Shown: positions 1 to 8,015, counted from the stretch's first letter. The stretch: 23,837 bases of DNA from CAZQKE01 sp964593865 (GCA_964593865.1 CAZQKE010000103.1:1-23837), one strand, 5' to 3'. Program-made: numbers and translations. Notes: generated from the sequence alone by a model not told the origin.

Positions 1-1
1 G

Positions 2-145
2 GCGGCCATCGACGCCGGAGTGGCTACAGGAACAACTACGGATATTGACGGCGACCGCCGACCCATCGGTTCCGCCCCCGACATCGGCGCCGACGAATTC
101 CTCCGGCGCATCTACCTGCCGCTGGTGCTAAGAAATTATCCCTGA
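2..145 (+). CDS. C-terminal end of a secreted repeat protein (partial)
   Basis: The frame beginning at base 2 is open to a TGA at 143-145 and gives 47 residues, so only the C-terminus is in the window. It reads through TDIDGDRRPIGSAPDIGADEF and ends YLPLVLRNYP. The first motif is the usual end of right-handed beta-helix 'choice-of-anchor' repeat proteins, where DxDGxxRP...xPDIGADE recurs. The final YLPLVLRN is a tail I recognise from many extracellular Chloroflexota proteins; whether it is a sorting or anchoring signal is not established here. The protein is probably exported and on the cell surface. It is unrelated in function to nusA downstream and is separated from it by a promoter. Assignment to the repeat family rests on a short motif, so the exact class is uncertain. 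Confidence 0.7.
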   Translation, partial: AAIDAGVATGTTTDIDGDRRPIGSAPDIGADEFLRRIYLPLVLRNYP

Positions 146-172
146 GAGGGTGGATTCCGGAGCGGAGCTCAC

Positions 173-199
173 CGGCGGCTCCGGGCGAACCCGCCGCCG
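173..199 (+). terminator. Hairpin downstream of the secreted-protein gene
   Basis: A GC-rich hairpin starts 28 bases after the stop codon: CGGCGGC at 173-179 pairs with GCCGCCG at 193-199, with an inner GGG/CCC stem closed by CGAA. No T-tract follows, so it may be a 3'-end stabiliser or a weak terminator. A second weak hairpin (CCCCGC/GCGGGG) lies at 204-221. Confidence 0.35.
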
Positions 200-226
200 A
201 CGCCCCCGCAAAGCCGCGGGGTGAAT

Positions 227-255
227 TTGCGTCGCCCTGGGGATTGTGTTATAAT
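227..255 (+). promoter_or_regulatory. Sigma-70 promoter of the nusA operon
   Basis: TTGCGT at 227-232 and a perfect TATAAT at 250-255 are separated by exactly 17 bases. The start of transcription would be near 262, leaving a leader of about 127 bases before nusA. No other comparably good promoter was seen between here and 10184, so it may drive the entire nine-gene plus-strand block. Confidence 0.85.
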
Positions 256-280
256 CTTCCCGCATAGCAGCGGGTTTGTA

Positions 281-305
281 GAAAAGTGGGGCCCCCCCAC
301 TTTTC
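281..305 (+). terminator. Attenuator-like hairpin in the nusA leader
   Basis: A perfect 11-bp stem, GAAAAGTGGGG (281-291) with CCCCACTTTTC (295-305), closes a three-base loop of C. The right arm and following bases are T-rich (CTTTTCTTGTT). It sits about 20 bases after the predicted start of transcription and upstream of nusA, as expected of an intrinsic terminator acting as an attenuator. Because NusA itself modulates hairpin-dependent pausing and termination, autoregulation is a reasonable inference. Confidence 0.5.
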
Positions 306-315
306 TTGTTATCTG

Positions 316-352
316 GGGCTAGAGCGGTGGCAATGTCCACAGGCGATAGCCC
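316..352 (+). promoter_or_regulatory. Second leader stem-loop upstream of nusA
   Basis: GGGCTA (316-321) can pair with TAGCCC (347-352). Inside it GTGG (327-330) pairs with CCAC (337-340) around a six-base loop. The nested structure lies between the attenuator-like hairpin and the nusA ribosome-binding site. No known riboswitch was recognised in it. Confidence 0.3.
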
Positions 353-388
353 GTTTGTATGTAGTGAAAAAGGGTAAGGCGGGTTGAA

Positions 389-2014
389 ATGAGAAGTGAG
401 TTCATGCTTGCGATCAATCAGCTCTGCGCCGAACGCAAGCTGTCACCGGAGGTTGTATTGGCAGCGGTGGAGGCTTCCTTGATCTCCGCTTATCGGCGCA
501 ATTTCGGCGCGGCGAATAACGTTGAGGTCAAGATAGAACCCAACAGCGGTGACGTGCGGGTGTATGCCACCAAGACCGTCGTCGAAACCGTCACCGATCC
601 CAAAACCGAGATCTCTTTGGAGGAAGCCCGTCGCATAGACCCTGAAGCTGAGGTCGGCCAGACGATCCGGATCGAGAGCACACCCAAAGACTTTGGGCGG
701 ATCGCAGCCCAAACGGCCAAGCAGGTGATCCTGCAACGCATCCGTGAGGCGGAGCGGGATGCCTTGTACAACTCCTTTGCCGATAGCGCGGGAGAGATTG
801 CCCACGGCACGATCCAGAGTGTGGATTACCATTCCGGCGACGTGATCGTCAATCTGGACGGGGCCGAGGCATTGCTTCCCGCCCGTGAGCAGGTCCCTAC
901 GGAGCGATACCGCCGGGGGGCACGGCTGCGGGCCTATGTGTTGGATGTGCGCCGGGGCAGCCGAGGACCGCAGATCACCCTTTCGCGCCGCAGCCCCGCC
1001 TTGCTGCGGCGACTGTTGGAAATAGAAGTCCCGGAGATTTTCAACGGAATCGTTGAGATCAAAGCCATTGCCCGCGAGGCCGGTTCCCGCTCCAAAGTGG
1101 CCGTTTATGCCACCCAGCCCGGAGTTGACCCGGTGGGATCGTGCGTCGGCGTGCGCGGCGGGCGCATCCAGAACGTGGTCAACGAGCTGAGCGGCGAAAA
1201 AATCGACGTAGTGCAATGGGACCCCGATACGGCGGTCTTTATCGCCAATGCCCTCAGCCCGGCCAAAGTGATGAACGTCCTCTTGGAGGATGACCCGGAA
1301 AACGGCAAAACCGCCACCGTCATCGTGCCCGACCGGCAGCTATCGCTGGCCATCGGCAAGGAGGGACAGAACGCCCGTCTGGCGGCCAAGCTGACCGGCT
1401 GGCGCATTGACATCAAGAGCGCGACCGAAGCGGCCGAGGAAACCTGGGGCAAGCTAGAAGACATCCCCATCCCACCGGAGGAGATGGACCTGCTGACCCT
1501 GGCCGAGCGGTTGCTGCGTCAACGGGACGAAACCGGACTCAGTGAGGAGGAACGGGCCAAGATAGAGGCCGAAGTAGCCCAAACCGATGATCTCGTCTCC
1601 TGGCCGGAGGAGCCGCCGGGCGAGGCCGAACCCACCGCCGAAGAGCAAGAGGAAGAAACAACGCCCGAACCCACCGCCCAGGCCGAAGCGCAAGAGCCGG
1701 AGGCCGTTGCCGAAGCGGAACCTCCCGTTGAGGAAGTAGAGGAGATCTCTCCAGAAGAACTGCCCTCTTTTGAGGACGAAACGGTCGACGGTTCCCTGGG
1801 CTGGGTGCGCACCGAACCGGAAGAACCATACCTTTGGGGGTGGAGCGAGCCGGAAGAACAAGCCCCCGTCGCAGACGAACCACGGGATTGGATCTTGGAA
1901 GACCTGGAGGAAGAGAAAAAGCGCAAGCCCACCAAAAAGAAAAAGAAGCGGGGCAAACGGCGCAAAGACGATTTTGACGACCTGGATTGGGATTGGAGGG
2001 CCTATTCCCGCTAG
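389..2014 (+). CDS. nusA: Transcription termination/antitermination factor NusA
   Basis: NusA binds RNA polymerase and nascent RNA and controls pausing, termination and antitermination. The 541-residue product has the full core in order: N-terminal polymerase-binding domain (about 1-125), S1 domain (about 135-200), KH1 with GVRGGRI at 254-260, and KH2 with AIGKEGQNARLAAKL at 321-335. ATG 389 follows AGGGTAAGG and gives the family-typical start MRSEFMLAINQLCAERKL; ATG 404 is the alternative. Residues 350-541 are not the E. coli-type acidic repeats. They form a Glu/Pro/Ala-rich acidic stretch, then a basic cluster (KRKPTKKKKKRGKRRK, about 511-526), then an acidic and aromatic end (DDFDDLDWDW). 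The core identification is secure; the role of the tail is unknown. It is the first gene of the operon, with no rimP in front of it. Confidence 0.97.
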   Translation: MRSEFMLAINQLCAERKLSPEVVLAAVEASLISAYRRNFGAANNVEVKIEPNSGDVRVYATKTVVETVTDPKTEISLEEARRIDPEAEVGQTIRIESTPKDFGRIAAQTAKQVILQRIREAERDALYNSFADSAGEIAHGTIQSVDYHSGDVIVNLDGAEALLPAREQVPTERYRRGARLRAYVLDVRRGSRGPQITLSRRSPALLRRLLEIEVPEIFNGIVEIKAIAREAGSRSKVAVYATQPGVDPVGSCVGVRGGRIQNVVNELSGEKIDVVQWDPDTAVFIANALSPAKVMNVLLEDDPENGKTATVIVPDRQLSLAIGKEGQNARLAAKLTGWRIDIKSATEAAEETWGKLEDIPIPPEEMDLLTLAERLLRQRDETGLSEEERAKIEAEVAQTDDLVSWPEEPPGEAEPTAEEQEEETTPEPTAQAEAQEPEAVAEAEPPVEEVEEISPEELPSFEDETVDGSLGWVRTEPEEPYLWGWSEPEEQAPVADEPRDWILEDLEEEKKRKPTKKKKKRGKRRKDDFDDLDWDWRAYSR

Positions 2015-2076
2015 CGGTCCGGGGAATGCGAGCCTGCAGGACCTGCGATCTCCGGCGAAAGGACGGAGGACGAACG

Positions 2077-2352
2077 ATGCCCGGCACACGACGCAAGCAC
2101 GTACCTCAACGCACCTGCATCGCCTGTCAGGAAAAACGGGCCAAGCGCGAACTGATCCGCATCGTCCGCACACCTCAGGGAACCGTGGAGATTGATCCCA
2201 AAGGCAAACGCCCCGGTCGGGGGGCTTACCTCTGTCCCCGACCGGCTTGCTGGGATCTGCTGGATGAGAGGAAGTTGAGCCGCGCACTCAAACGCCGGGT
2301 GAGCGCAGAGGAGATCGCCGCGCTGAGGGCGTCGGCCAGGTCGTTGTTTTGA
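2077..2352 (+). CDS. rnpM: YlxR/RnpM family RNA-binding protein (RNase P modulator family)
   Basis: This 91-residue basic protein belongs to the YlxR (DUF448) family, which sits between nusA and infB in many bacteria. The B. subtilis member, RnpM, binds RNase P RNA and modulates its activity. The family signatures are visible: RTCIACQEKRAKRELIRIV near residues 11-29, and PGRGAYLC followed by a second Cys and an RALKRRV helix. ATG 2077 is chosen because GGAGG at 2065-2069 lies 7 bases upstream and because the family starts just before the CIxC motif. The longer reading frame from 1987 would overlap the nusA end and adds non-family sequence. The gap after nusA is 62 bases. The family assignment is strong; the exact function in this organism is inferred. 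Confidence 0.93.
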   Translation: MPGTRRKHVPQRTCIACQEKRAKRELIRIVRTPQGTVEIDPKGKRPGRGAYLCPRPACWDLLDERKLSRALKRRVSAEEIAALRASARSLF

Positions 2353-2376
2353 CCGGTCAAGGAGGGGAACGAATAG

Positions 2377-4239
2377 ATGGGACGAAGAAAGAAAACGGCT
2401 AAACCGAAATCCGCACCGCCGAAAAAAACGGCGGCCCCGCCTGGCCCGCCTCCCATGCCCCGCGTCATTGAACTGCCGGAGACGATGACCGTCCGGGACC
2501 TGGCCCGCGCTCTGCGTGTCAACCCTATTGATGTCATCAAGGAATTGATGGCCAACGGGATCGTCGTCAGCATCAATCAGACCATCGATTACGAAACCGC
2601 CGAGATCGTCTCCAGCGAACTGGGCTTTCAAACCAAGCCCATCCAACCGGAAGAGGAAGAGCCGACGCCGGAGGAGGAAGAAGGCCCCCGGACGTTGTGG
2701 CAAAAGATCGTTGAAAGCGAAGATCCGGAGAACCTGGAGCCTCGCCCGCCGGTCGTCACCGTTTTGGGCCACGTGGACCACGGCAAGACAACCCTGCTGG
2801 ATGCCATCCGTCGGTCAAACATCGTGGCCGGAGAGTACGGCGGCATCACCCAACACATCGGCGCCTACCAGGTGGAATACGAAGGCAACAAGATCACCTT
2901 TTTAGACACACCGGGGCACGAAGCCTTTACGGCCATGCGGGCCAGAGGGGCACAGGTCACCGATCTGGCCGTGCTCGTCATCGCCGCCGACGACGGCGTG
3001 ATGCCCCAAACACGGGAGGCCATTGACCACGCCCGCGCCGCCGGGGTTCCCATTCTGGTCGCCCTGAACAAAATGGACCTGCCCAACGCACGCCCGGAAC
3101 GGGTCAAGCAGCAGTTGGCCGACCTGGGCCTGACGGTGGAGGACTGGGGAGGCGATGTTGTCTGTGTGCCGATCTCGGCCAAGAAAAAACAGGGCATCGA
3201 CGACCTTTTGGAAAACATCTTGCTGGTCACCCAGGTTGCCGAACTCAAGAGCAACCCCAACCGCCCGGCCATCGGCACGGTCATTGAAGGCAAACTGGAC
3301 CGCCACCTGGGGCCGACGGCCACCCTATTGGTACAGGCCGGCACACTGCGGGTAGGAGATGCTCTGGTCATCGGAACCATCTCCGGGCGCGTGAGGGCCA
3401 TGCGGGATGAGAACGGCAACCCCGTCACCGAAGCCCCGCCCTCCACCCCTGTTCTGGTCACGGGCCTTTCCGATGTCCCCCGTGCCGGTGACATCTTTCA
3501 GGTAGTGGAAAACGAACGGCGGGCACGGGCCATCGCCGAAGAGCGGGCCGAACGGCAGCGACGGGCCGGACCTCCCCCTTCCCGCACGCCAAGCCTGCAG
3601 GACCTCTTCAGCCGCTTCCAATCCGGCCAGATCGCCGAACTGAACCTGATCATCAAGGCCGACGTTCAAGGCTCCCTGGAACCTATCATCGGCTCCTTGC
3701 AGCAACTTTCCACCGACGACCTCAAGATCAACATCCTACGACAAGGCGTCGGCGATGTGACCGAGACGGATGTGATGCTGGCCTCTGCCTCCAAGGCCAT
3801 CATCTTGGGCTTCCATGTGGGGGTGGATGAAGCTGCCCGCCGTTTGGCAAACCAGGAAGGGGTAGACATCCGCCTCTACACCATCATCTATCAGCTCATT
3901 GATGACGTGGACCGCGCCCTCAAGGGCCTTTTGGAACCTGAATACCAACAGATCGTCATCGGCCACGCCGAAGTGCGGGCGGTCTTTCATATCAGAAAAC
4001 GGGGCAACGTAGCCGGTTGCTACGTCACCGACGGCGAAGTGACCCGCAACGCCTGGGCACGTGTCCTGCGCGACGGTCAAGAGATCTTTGACGGCCCCAT
4101 CAGCTCCCTCAAACGCTTCCAGGACGACGTATCCCAGGTCCGGGCCGGGTTTGAATGCGGCATCAGCCTGGCCGGATTCGATGATTTCCGGGTAGGGGAC
4201 GTGCTGGAATTCTATCGGGAGGAACAGGTTCGCACATGA
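2377..4239 (+). CDS. infB: Translation initiation factor IF-2
   Basis: IF-2 is the GTPase that places initiator fMet-tRNA on the 30S subunit and promotes subunit joining. All G motifs are present: G1 GHVDHGKT at 131-138, G2 GGITQH at 155-160, G3 DTPGH at 177-181, G4 NKMD at 231-234 and G5 SAK at 267-269. They are followed by domains II, III and IV. At 620 residues it is at the short end of the family because the N-terminal part is reduced. It keeps a Lys/Pro-rich start (1-28), one IF2N-type domain (about 30-85) and an acidic linker. ATG 2377 follows GGAGGGG at 2361-2367. Its TGA overlaps the start of rbfA (ATGA), indicating translational coupling. Confidence 0.98.
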   Translation: MGRRKKTAKPKSAPPKKTAAPPGPPPMPRVIELPETMTVRDLARALRVNPIDVIKELMANGIVVSINQTIDYETAEIVSSELGFQTKPIQPEEEEPTPEEEEGPRTLWQKIVESEDPENLEPRPPVVTVLGHVDHGKTTLLDAIRRSNIVAGEYGGITQHIGAYQVEYEGNKITFLDTPGHEAFTAMRARGAQVTDLAVLVIAADDGVMPQTREAIDHARAAGVPILVALNKMDLPNARPERVKQQLADLGLTVEDWGGDVVCVPISAKKKQGIDDLLENILLVTQVAELKSNPNRPAIGTVIEGKLDRHLGPTATLLVQAGTLRVGDALVIGTISGRVRAMRDENGNPVTEAPPSTPVLVTGLSDVPRAGDIFQVVENERRARAIAEERAERQRRAGPPPSRTPSLQDLFSRFQSGQIAELNLIIKADVQGSLEPIIGSLQQLSTDDLKINILRQGVGDVTETDVMLASASKAIILGFHVGVDEAARRLANQEGVDIRLYTIIYQLIDDVDRALKGLLEPEYQQIVIGHAEVRAVFHIRKRGNVAGCYVTDGEVTRNAWARVLRDGQEIFDGPISSLKRFQDDVSQVRAGFECGISLAGFDDFRVGDVLEFYREEQVRT

Positions 4240-4601
4240 CCAGCCGACGCCAACGCCGGGTAGCTTCCCTCATCCACCGCGAACTGAGCCAGATCCTGCT
4301 CTTTGAGAGCAAGGATCCCCGTGTCCATGACGTCACCATCACCGACGTCGAAGTCACGGCGGATCTGCAACTGGCGCGCGTCTACTTTCGCGTCGTGGGG
4401 GGAGAGACACAAACCCAAGAGGCCCTAGACGGACTGATGCACGCCAAAGGCTACCTGCGCACCCAGTTGGCCGGGCGGCTGGAACTGCGCCTGACACCGG
4501 ACCTGAGTTTTGAAGTGGACCGCACCGCCGAATACGCCCAGCGGATCGAAGAACTGTTGGAGCAGATTGCAGCCAGTGAAACCCCCAACGCACCTGCTTG
4601 A
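4236..4601 (+). CDS. rbfA: 30S ribosome-binding factor RbfA
   Basis: RbfA binds immature 30S subunits and assists late maturation of the 16S rRNA 5' end region. The 121-residue product has normal family length and the expected KH-like sequence: RRQRRVASLIHRELSQILLFE at the N-terminus, DPRVHDVTITDVEVTADLQLARVYFRV in the middle, and LAGRLELRLTPDLSFEVDRT toward the C-terminus. ATG 4236 overlaps the infB stop codon by four bases. The gene overlaps the next one, nrnA, by about 26 bases if the GTG at 4576 is the true nrnA start. The order nusA-rnpM-infB-rbfA is conserved in many bacteria and supports the call. Confidence 0.95.
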   Translation: MTSRRQRRVASLIHRELSQILLFESKDPRVHDVTITDVEVTADLQLARVYFRVVGGETQTQEALDGLMHAKGYLRTQLAGRLELRLTPDLSFEVDRTAEYAQRIEELLEQIAASETPNAPA

Positions 4602-5541
4602 TCGCATCCAAGAGCTGCTCCGCAGAGCGCAGCGCATCCTGCTCATCACCCACATCGCCCCCGATGGGGATGCCATCGGCTCGACGCTGGGGTTGCGCTC
4701 CTTGCTGCTCCGGCAGGGCAAAAACGTAACCTGCGCCTGCGAGGACGCCATCCCCCCCTACTTCCGCTACCTGCCCGGCAGCGAGACCTTTGTCCAGACG
4801 GGCGACGGCTCCTATGACCTGGTCATCAGCTTAGATTGCAGTGACCGGCAGCGGATGGGCAACATCTACAACCCGGCCTTGCACACCCTGCCCCTGCTCA
4901 ACATTGACCACCACGTGACCAACACCCATTTCGGCCAGGTCAACTGGGTGGACCCCGACAGCGTTGCGACCTGCCAAATCGTTCTGACCCTGGCCGAATC
5001 GCTCAACTGGCCCCTGAGCCGCCAGACGGCCACCTGCCTGCTGACCGGCCTGGTGACGGATACCCGCGCCTTCCGCACCGCCAACGTGACCCTGGAAACA
5101 ATGCAGGCTGCCGTCCGGTTGATGGAAGCAGGTGCCCCTCTGACCGAAATCACCCGCCAGACCCTGGACCGTCGCTCCTTGGATACGATCTACCTTTGGG
5201 GCCAAGCCTTTGAGCGCATCCAATGCGAAGGGGGCATCCTGTGGACCGAAGTGACGCAGGACATGCGCCGACGGCGGTCGGTGCGGGAAGAAGCAAGCGT
5301 CGGCCTTTCCAGCTTCCTGGCCGGGGTGCGCGAGGCCCAAGTTGTCGTCGTCTTTACCGAACGGGACGATGGGACCGTTGATGTCAGCATGAGGGCCGCG
5401 CCCGGCCTTGACGTAGCCCAAGTCGCCCTGCGACTCGGCGGCGGCGGACATCCCCAAGCTGCAGGTTGCACCCTGGACGGCAACTTGAAAGAAGCCAAAA
5501 CCCGCGTCCTGAGCGAACTCCGCCGCAGCCTGGACCTTTGA
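4576..5541 (+). CDS. nrnA: DHH/DHHA1 phosphoesterase, NrnA-type nanoRNase / pAp phosphatase
   Basis: The product has the DHH and DHHA1 domains of NrnA, which degrades nanoRNAs and, in several bacteria, also removes the phosphate from pAp. Visible motifs are HIAPDGDAIGS (26-36), LDCSD (86-90), NIDHH with the DHH triad at 111-113, TGLVTDTRAFR, and the DHHA1 glycine-rich GGGGHPQAAGC starting at 288. No ATG lies at the expected start. GTG 4576 gives 321 residues, close to the usual length, and overlaps the rbfA end. GGAG at 4559-4562 is a possible but rather distant ribosome site, and TTG 4567 is an alternative. The gene lies between rbfA and truB, its usual place in Firmicutes-like operons. The family is certain; substrate preference is inferred. 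Confidence 0.92.
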   Translation: MKPPTHLLDRIQELLRRAQRILLITHIAPDGDAIGSTLGLRSLLLRQGKNVTCACEDAIPPYFRYLPGSETFVQTGDGSYDLVISLDCSDRQRMGNIYNPALHTLPLLNIDHHVTNTHFGQVNWVDPDSVATCQIVLTLAESLNWPLSRQTATCLLTGLVTDTRAFRTANVTLETMQAAVRLMEAGAPLTEITRQTLDRRSLDTIYLWGQAFERIQCEGGILWTEVTQDMRRRRSVREEASVGLSSFLAGVREAQVVVVFTERDDGTVDVSMRAAPGLDVAQVALRLGGGGHPQAAGCTLDGNLKEAKTRVLSELRRSLDL

Positions 5542-5547
5542 ACGCCG

Positions 5548-6585
5548 ATGACCGAATGCGCCAATGGCTCCCACAGGCGAAAGGAACAGCGCGAACGCAC
5601 CGACGGCCCGCGCAGCCCCAACGGCGCAGCCCGACGGAATCCGGCCACCGGGGGGTGGCGTGCACCCCGGCGTAAAACCCCTTTATCCGGCATCCTCAAC
5701 ATAGACAAACCGCCGGGCATGACCTCCCACGACGTGGTAGATGCCGTGCGGCGCATGGCCGGTCAGCGCAAAGTGGGGCACGCCGGGACGCTGGACCCCA
5801 TGGCCACCGGCGTTCTCCTGCTCTGTTTGGGGCAGGCCACCCGCCTGGCCGAGTACCTCATGGCCGGACGCAAACGCTACCGGGCGGTCATCGTCCTGGG
5901 TGCGGAAACCGACACCTACGATGCCGAAGGGCGGGTTCTCCGCAGCGGCGGGCGCACCGACTTTGGCCGAGAGGAGATTGAAGCCGCCCTGAGGACCTTT
6001 GTGGGCCGCATTGAGCAGGTTCCGCCGCTCTATTCGGCCATCAAACGCGACGGCCGCCCCCTGTACAAACTGGCCCGCCAGGGCCGGGCGGTGCAGCCGG
6101 AACCCCGCCCCGTAGAAATTGACGAAATTGTGCTCCTGGCCTGGGAAGAACCGGAGCTGACCGTTGAAGTCACCTGCTCGCCGGGAACCTACATCCGTTC
6201 CCTGGCCCATGACCTGGGCCGACGGCTGGGCAGCAGCGCGTACCTGGGCGCATTGGTCCGCCTGCGCAGCGGGCGATTCCGCCTAGAAGATGCCGTCAGC
6301 TTGGAGCGGCTGGAAGAAGCCTTTCGCCACGGACAGGAAAACCGCTACCTGCTCCCACCGGACACCGCCCTGCTGGACTACCCGGCCCTTATCGTCGGCG
6401 AGAGAGATGCCCGCCACATCCGCCACGGCCGGCCGGTGGCAAAGACCTACCCACGCGGCGCAAAGCACCCCCTCAAGGACGGTATGCCGGCCCGTGCCTA
6501 CGGCCCTAACGGAGACTTTATCGCCGTGATGATTTACGACGCTGCCGCCGACCTGTGGCGGCCCAAAAAGGTGTTCAAATCATGA
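5548..6585 (+). CDS. truB: tRNA pseudouridine-55 synthase TruB
   Basis: TruB converts U55 in the T-loop of tRNAs to pseudouridine. The catalytic motif GHAGTLDPMATGVL is present with Asp at 83. The substrate-binding stretches VPPLYSAIKRDGRPLYKLARQG and SPGTYIRSLAHDLG are also there, followed by a PUA-like C-terminal part. The product is 345 residues, longer than most because about 45 basic, Pro/Arg-rich residues precede the usual start SGILNIDKPPGMTSHDVV. ATG 5548 is the only plausible start codon in this frame upstream of the core, so the extension appears to be translated. No clear Shine-Dalgarno sequence is seen, and the gene probably relies on coupling to nrnA, which ends 6 bases upstream. 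Its TGA overlaps the ATG at 6582. Confidence 0.96.
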   Translation: MTECANGSHRRKEQRERTDGPRSPNGAARRNPATGGWRAPRRKTPLSGILNIDKPPGMTSHDVVDAVRRMAGQRKVGHAGTLDPMATGVLLLCLGQATRLAEYLMAGRKRYRAVIVLGAETDTYDAEGRVLRSGGRTDFGREEIEAALRTFVGRIEQVPPLYSAIKRDGRPLYKLARQGRAVQPEPRPVEIDEIVLLAWEEPELTVEVTCSPGTYIRSLAHDLGRRLGSSAYLGALVRLRSGRFRLEDAVSLERLEEAFRHGQENRYLLPPDTALLDYPALIVGERDARHIRHGRPVAKTYPRGAKHPLKDGMPARAYGPNGDFIAVMIYDAAADLWRPKKVFKS

Positions 6586-8015
6586 CCGTATCCTTCCGGC
6601 CCTGCGCAAGCCCAGAACCGCGCACGGGAGGGAGGCCAATCGTTGAAACCCGACACCGACTCATGCGAATTGTAGACGATCTGACCCAATTTGATCTGCC
6701 GGGAGAAAGCATCATCACCATCGGAGCCTTCGACGGGCTGCACCGCGGCCATCAGGCCCTCATCGGCCACGTGCTCCGGCGGGCACGGGAGACGGGCTGC
6801 ACGGCGGCCCTGGTCACCTTCCATCCCCACCCGGCGGCGGTATTGGCTCCCGAACGCGCCCCTCTGCTCCTAACCACACCGGCGGAAAAAGCCGCCCTCT
6901 TGGAGGAGATGGGCTTGGACTTGATGGTTCTGTTACCCTTTGACCGCCCAACAGCCGCAACCCCGGCCCGCGCCTTCATGGAGACCCTCTGCGCCCACCT
7001 GCACCCCCGCGAGATCTGGGTCGGCGCGGACTTTGCCCTGGGCCGTGGCCGCGAGGGAGACGTAGCCTTCCTAAGCAAACTGGGCCGGGAACTGGGCTAC
7101 CAAATCCGCCCCCTGCAACCCGTCCGCGAGAACGGGCAAGTCATCTCCAGCAGCCGCATCCGTGCCCTGCTGGAACGGGGGGATGTGGAAGAAGCAGGCC
7201 GGTTGCTGGGACGCCATCCCCGTCTGTCGGGCGAAGTCGTGTACGGCGCGCAACGGGGCCGCACCCTGGGCTTCCCCACCGCCAACCTGGAGATCCCACC
7301 CGGACGGGCCGTCCCGGCCAACGGCGTCTATGCCACCCTGGTCCGAATAGGGGAGGAACGCTACCGGGGTGTGACCAACGTAGGCGTGCGGCCCAGCTTT
7401 GACAACGGTCGGCGCACCGTGGAGACCCACATCTTTGATTTTGATGAAGACATCTACGGCTGTCGGTTGACCGTGGAATTCATCGCCCGCCTGCGCGACG
7501 AGCGGCGATTTGAAAACATCGGCGATCTGGTAGCCCAGATCCGGCAAGATGGCGACCGAGCGCGTCGCCTCCTGGCCCGATACGAAACATCCGGTGCCCG
7601 GTCCTCCTGTCCTTACCACTACCGCGAGGTCCCCCACACCGCCGACCGGGCCTTGCAGGTCTGGGGCCGCACCCTACCCGACCTGTTCGTCGGTGCGGCG
7701 CGGGGCATGTACAGCCTGATGGCCGAACCGGAAGACCTGCTCGCCGTCCGTTGGCAAGAGATCCAACTGGAGGCCCCGGACCGGGAGACCCTTTTGGTCG
7801 ATTGGTTGAACGAATTGCTCTTTCTGACCGAGGTAGAGGAATTGTTGTTTGCCGAATTTCGGATCACATCCCTCAACGGAACCACCTTGCAAGCCCAGGC
7901 GGGCGGAACGGTGGCTCCCATCGGCAAAGCCCATATCAAGGCAGCCACCTTCCACGACCTGCGCATCGTCCGGGAGGGGGATGGCTGGTCGGCTCTCATT
8001 ACGTTTGACGTGTGA
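6582..8015 (+). CDS. ribF: Fusion: RibF riboflavin kinase/FAD synthetase with C-terminal archease
   Basis: This is a two-part protein of about 477 residues. Residues up to about 340 are RibF, which makes FMN and FAD from riboflavin. It has the nucleotidyltransferase motif GAFDGLHRGHQ, then ISSSRIRALLERGDVEEA, and the flavokinase motifs GRTLGFPTANLEIP, NVGVRPSF and ETHIFDFDEDIYG. From residue 345 the frame continues without a stop into a complete archease domain: YHYREVPHTADRALQVWG, then WLNELLFLTEVEELLF, then KAATFHDLRI, ending LITFDV. Archease activates the RNA ligase RtcB by promoting its guanylylation, and rtcB begins 13 bases after this stop. ATG 6582 overlaps the truB stop codon (ATGA); ATG 6663 is an alternative start nearer the conserved core. 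Both domain assignments are strong. The functional reason for the fusion is unknown. Confidence 0.93.
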   Translation: MTVSFRPCASPEPRTGGRPIVETRHRLMRIVDDLTQFDLPGESIITIGAFDGLHRGHQALIGHVLRRARETGCTAALVTFHPHPAAVLAPERAPLLLTTPAEKAALLEEMGLDLMVLLPFDRPTAATPARAFMETLCAHLHPREIWVGADFALGRGREGDVAFLSKLGRELGYQIRPLQPVRENGQVISSSRIRALLERGDVEEAGRLLGRHPRLSGEVVYGAQRGRTLGFPTANLEIPPGRAVPANGVYATLVRIGEERYRGVTNVGVRPSFDNGRRTVETHIFDFDEDIYGCRLTVEFIARLRDERRFENIGDLVAQIRQDGDRARRLLARYETSGARSSCPYHYREVPHTADRALQVWGRTLPDLFVGAARGMYSLMAEPEDLLAVRWQEIQLEAPDRETLLVDWLNELLFLTEVEELLFAEFRITSLNGTTLQAQAGGTVAPIGKAHIKAATFHDLRIVREGDGWSALITFDV

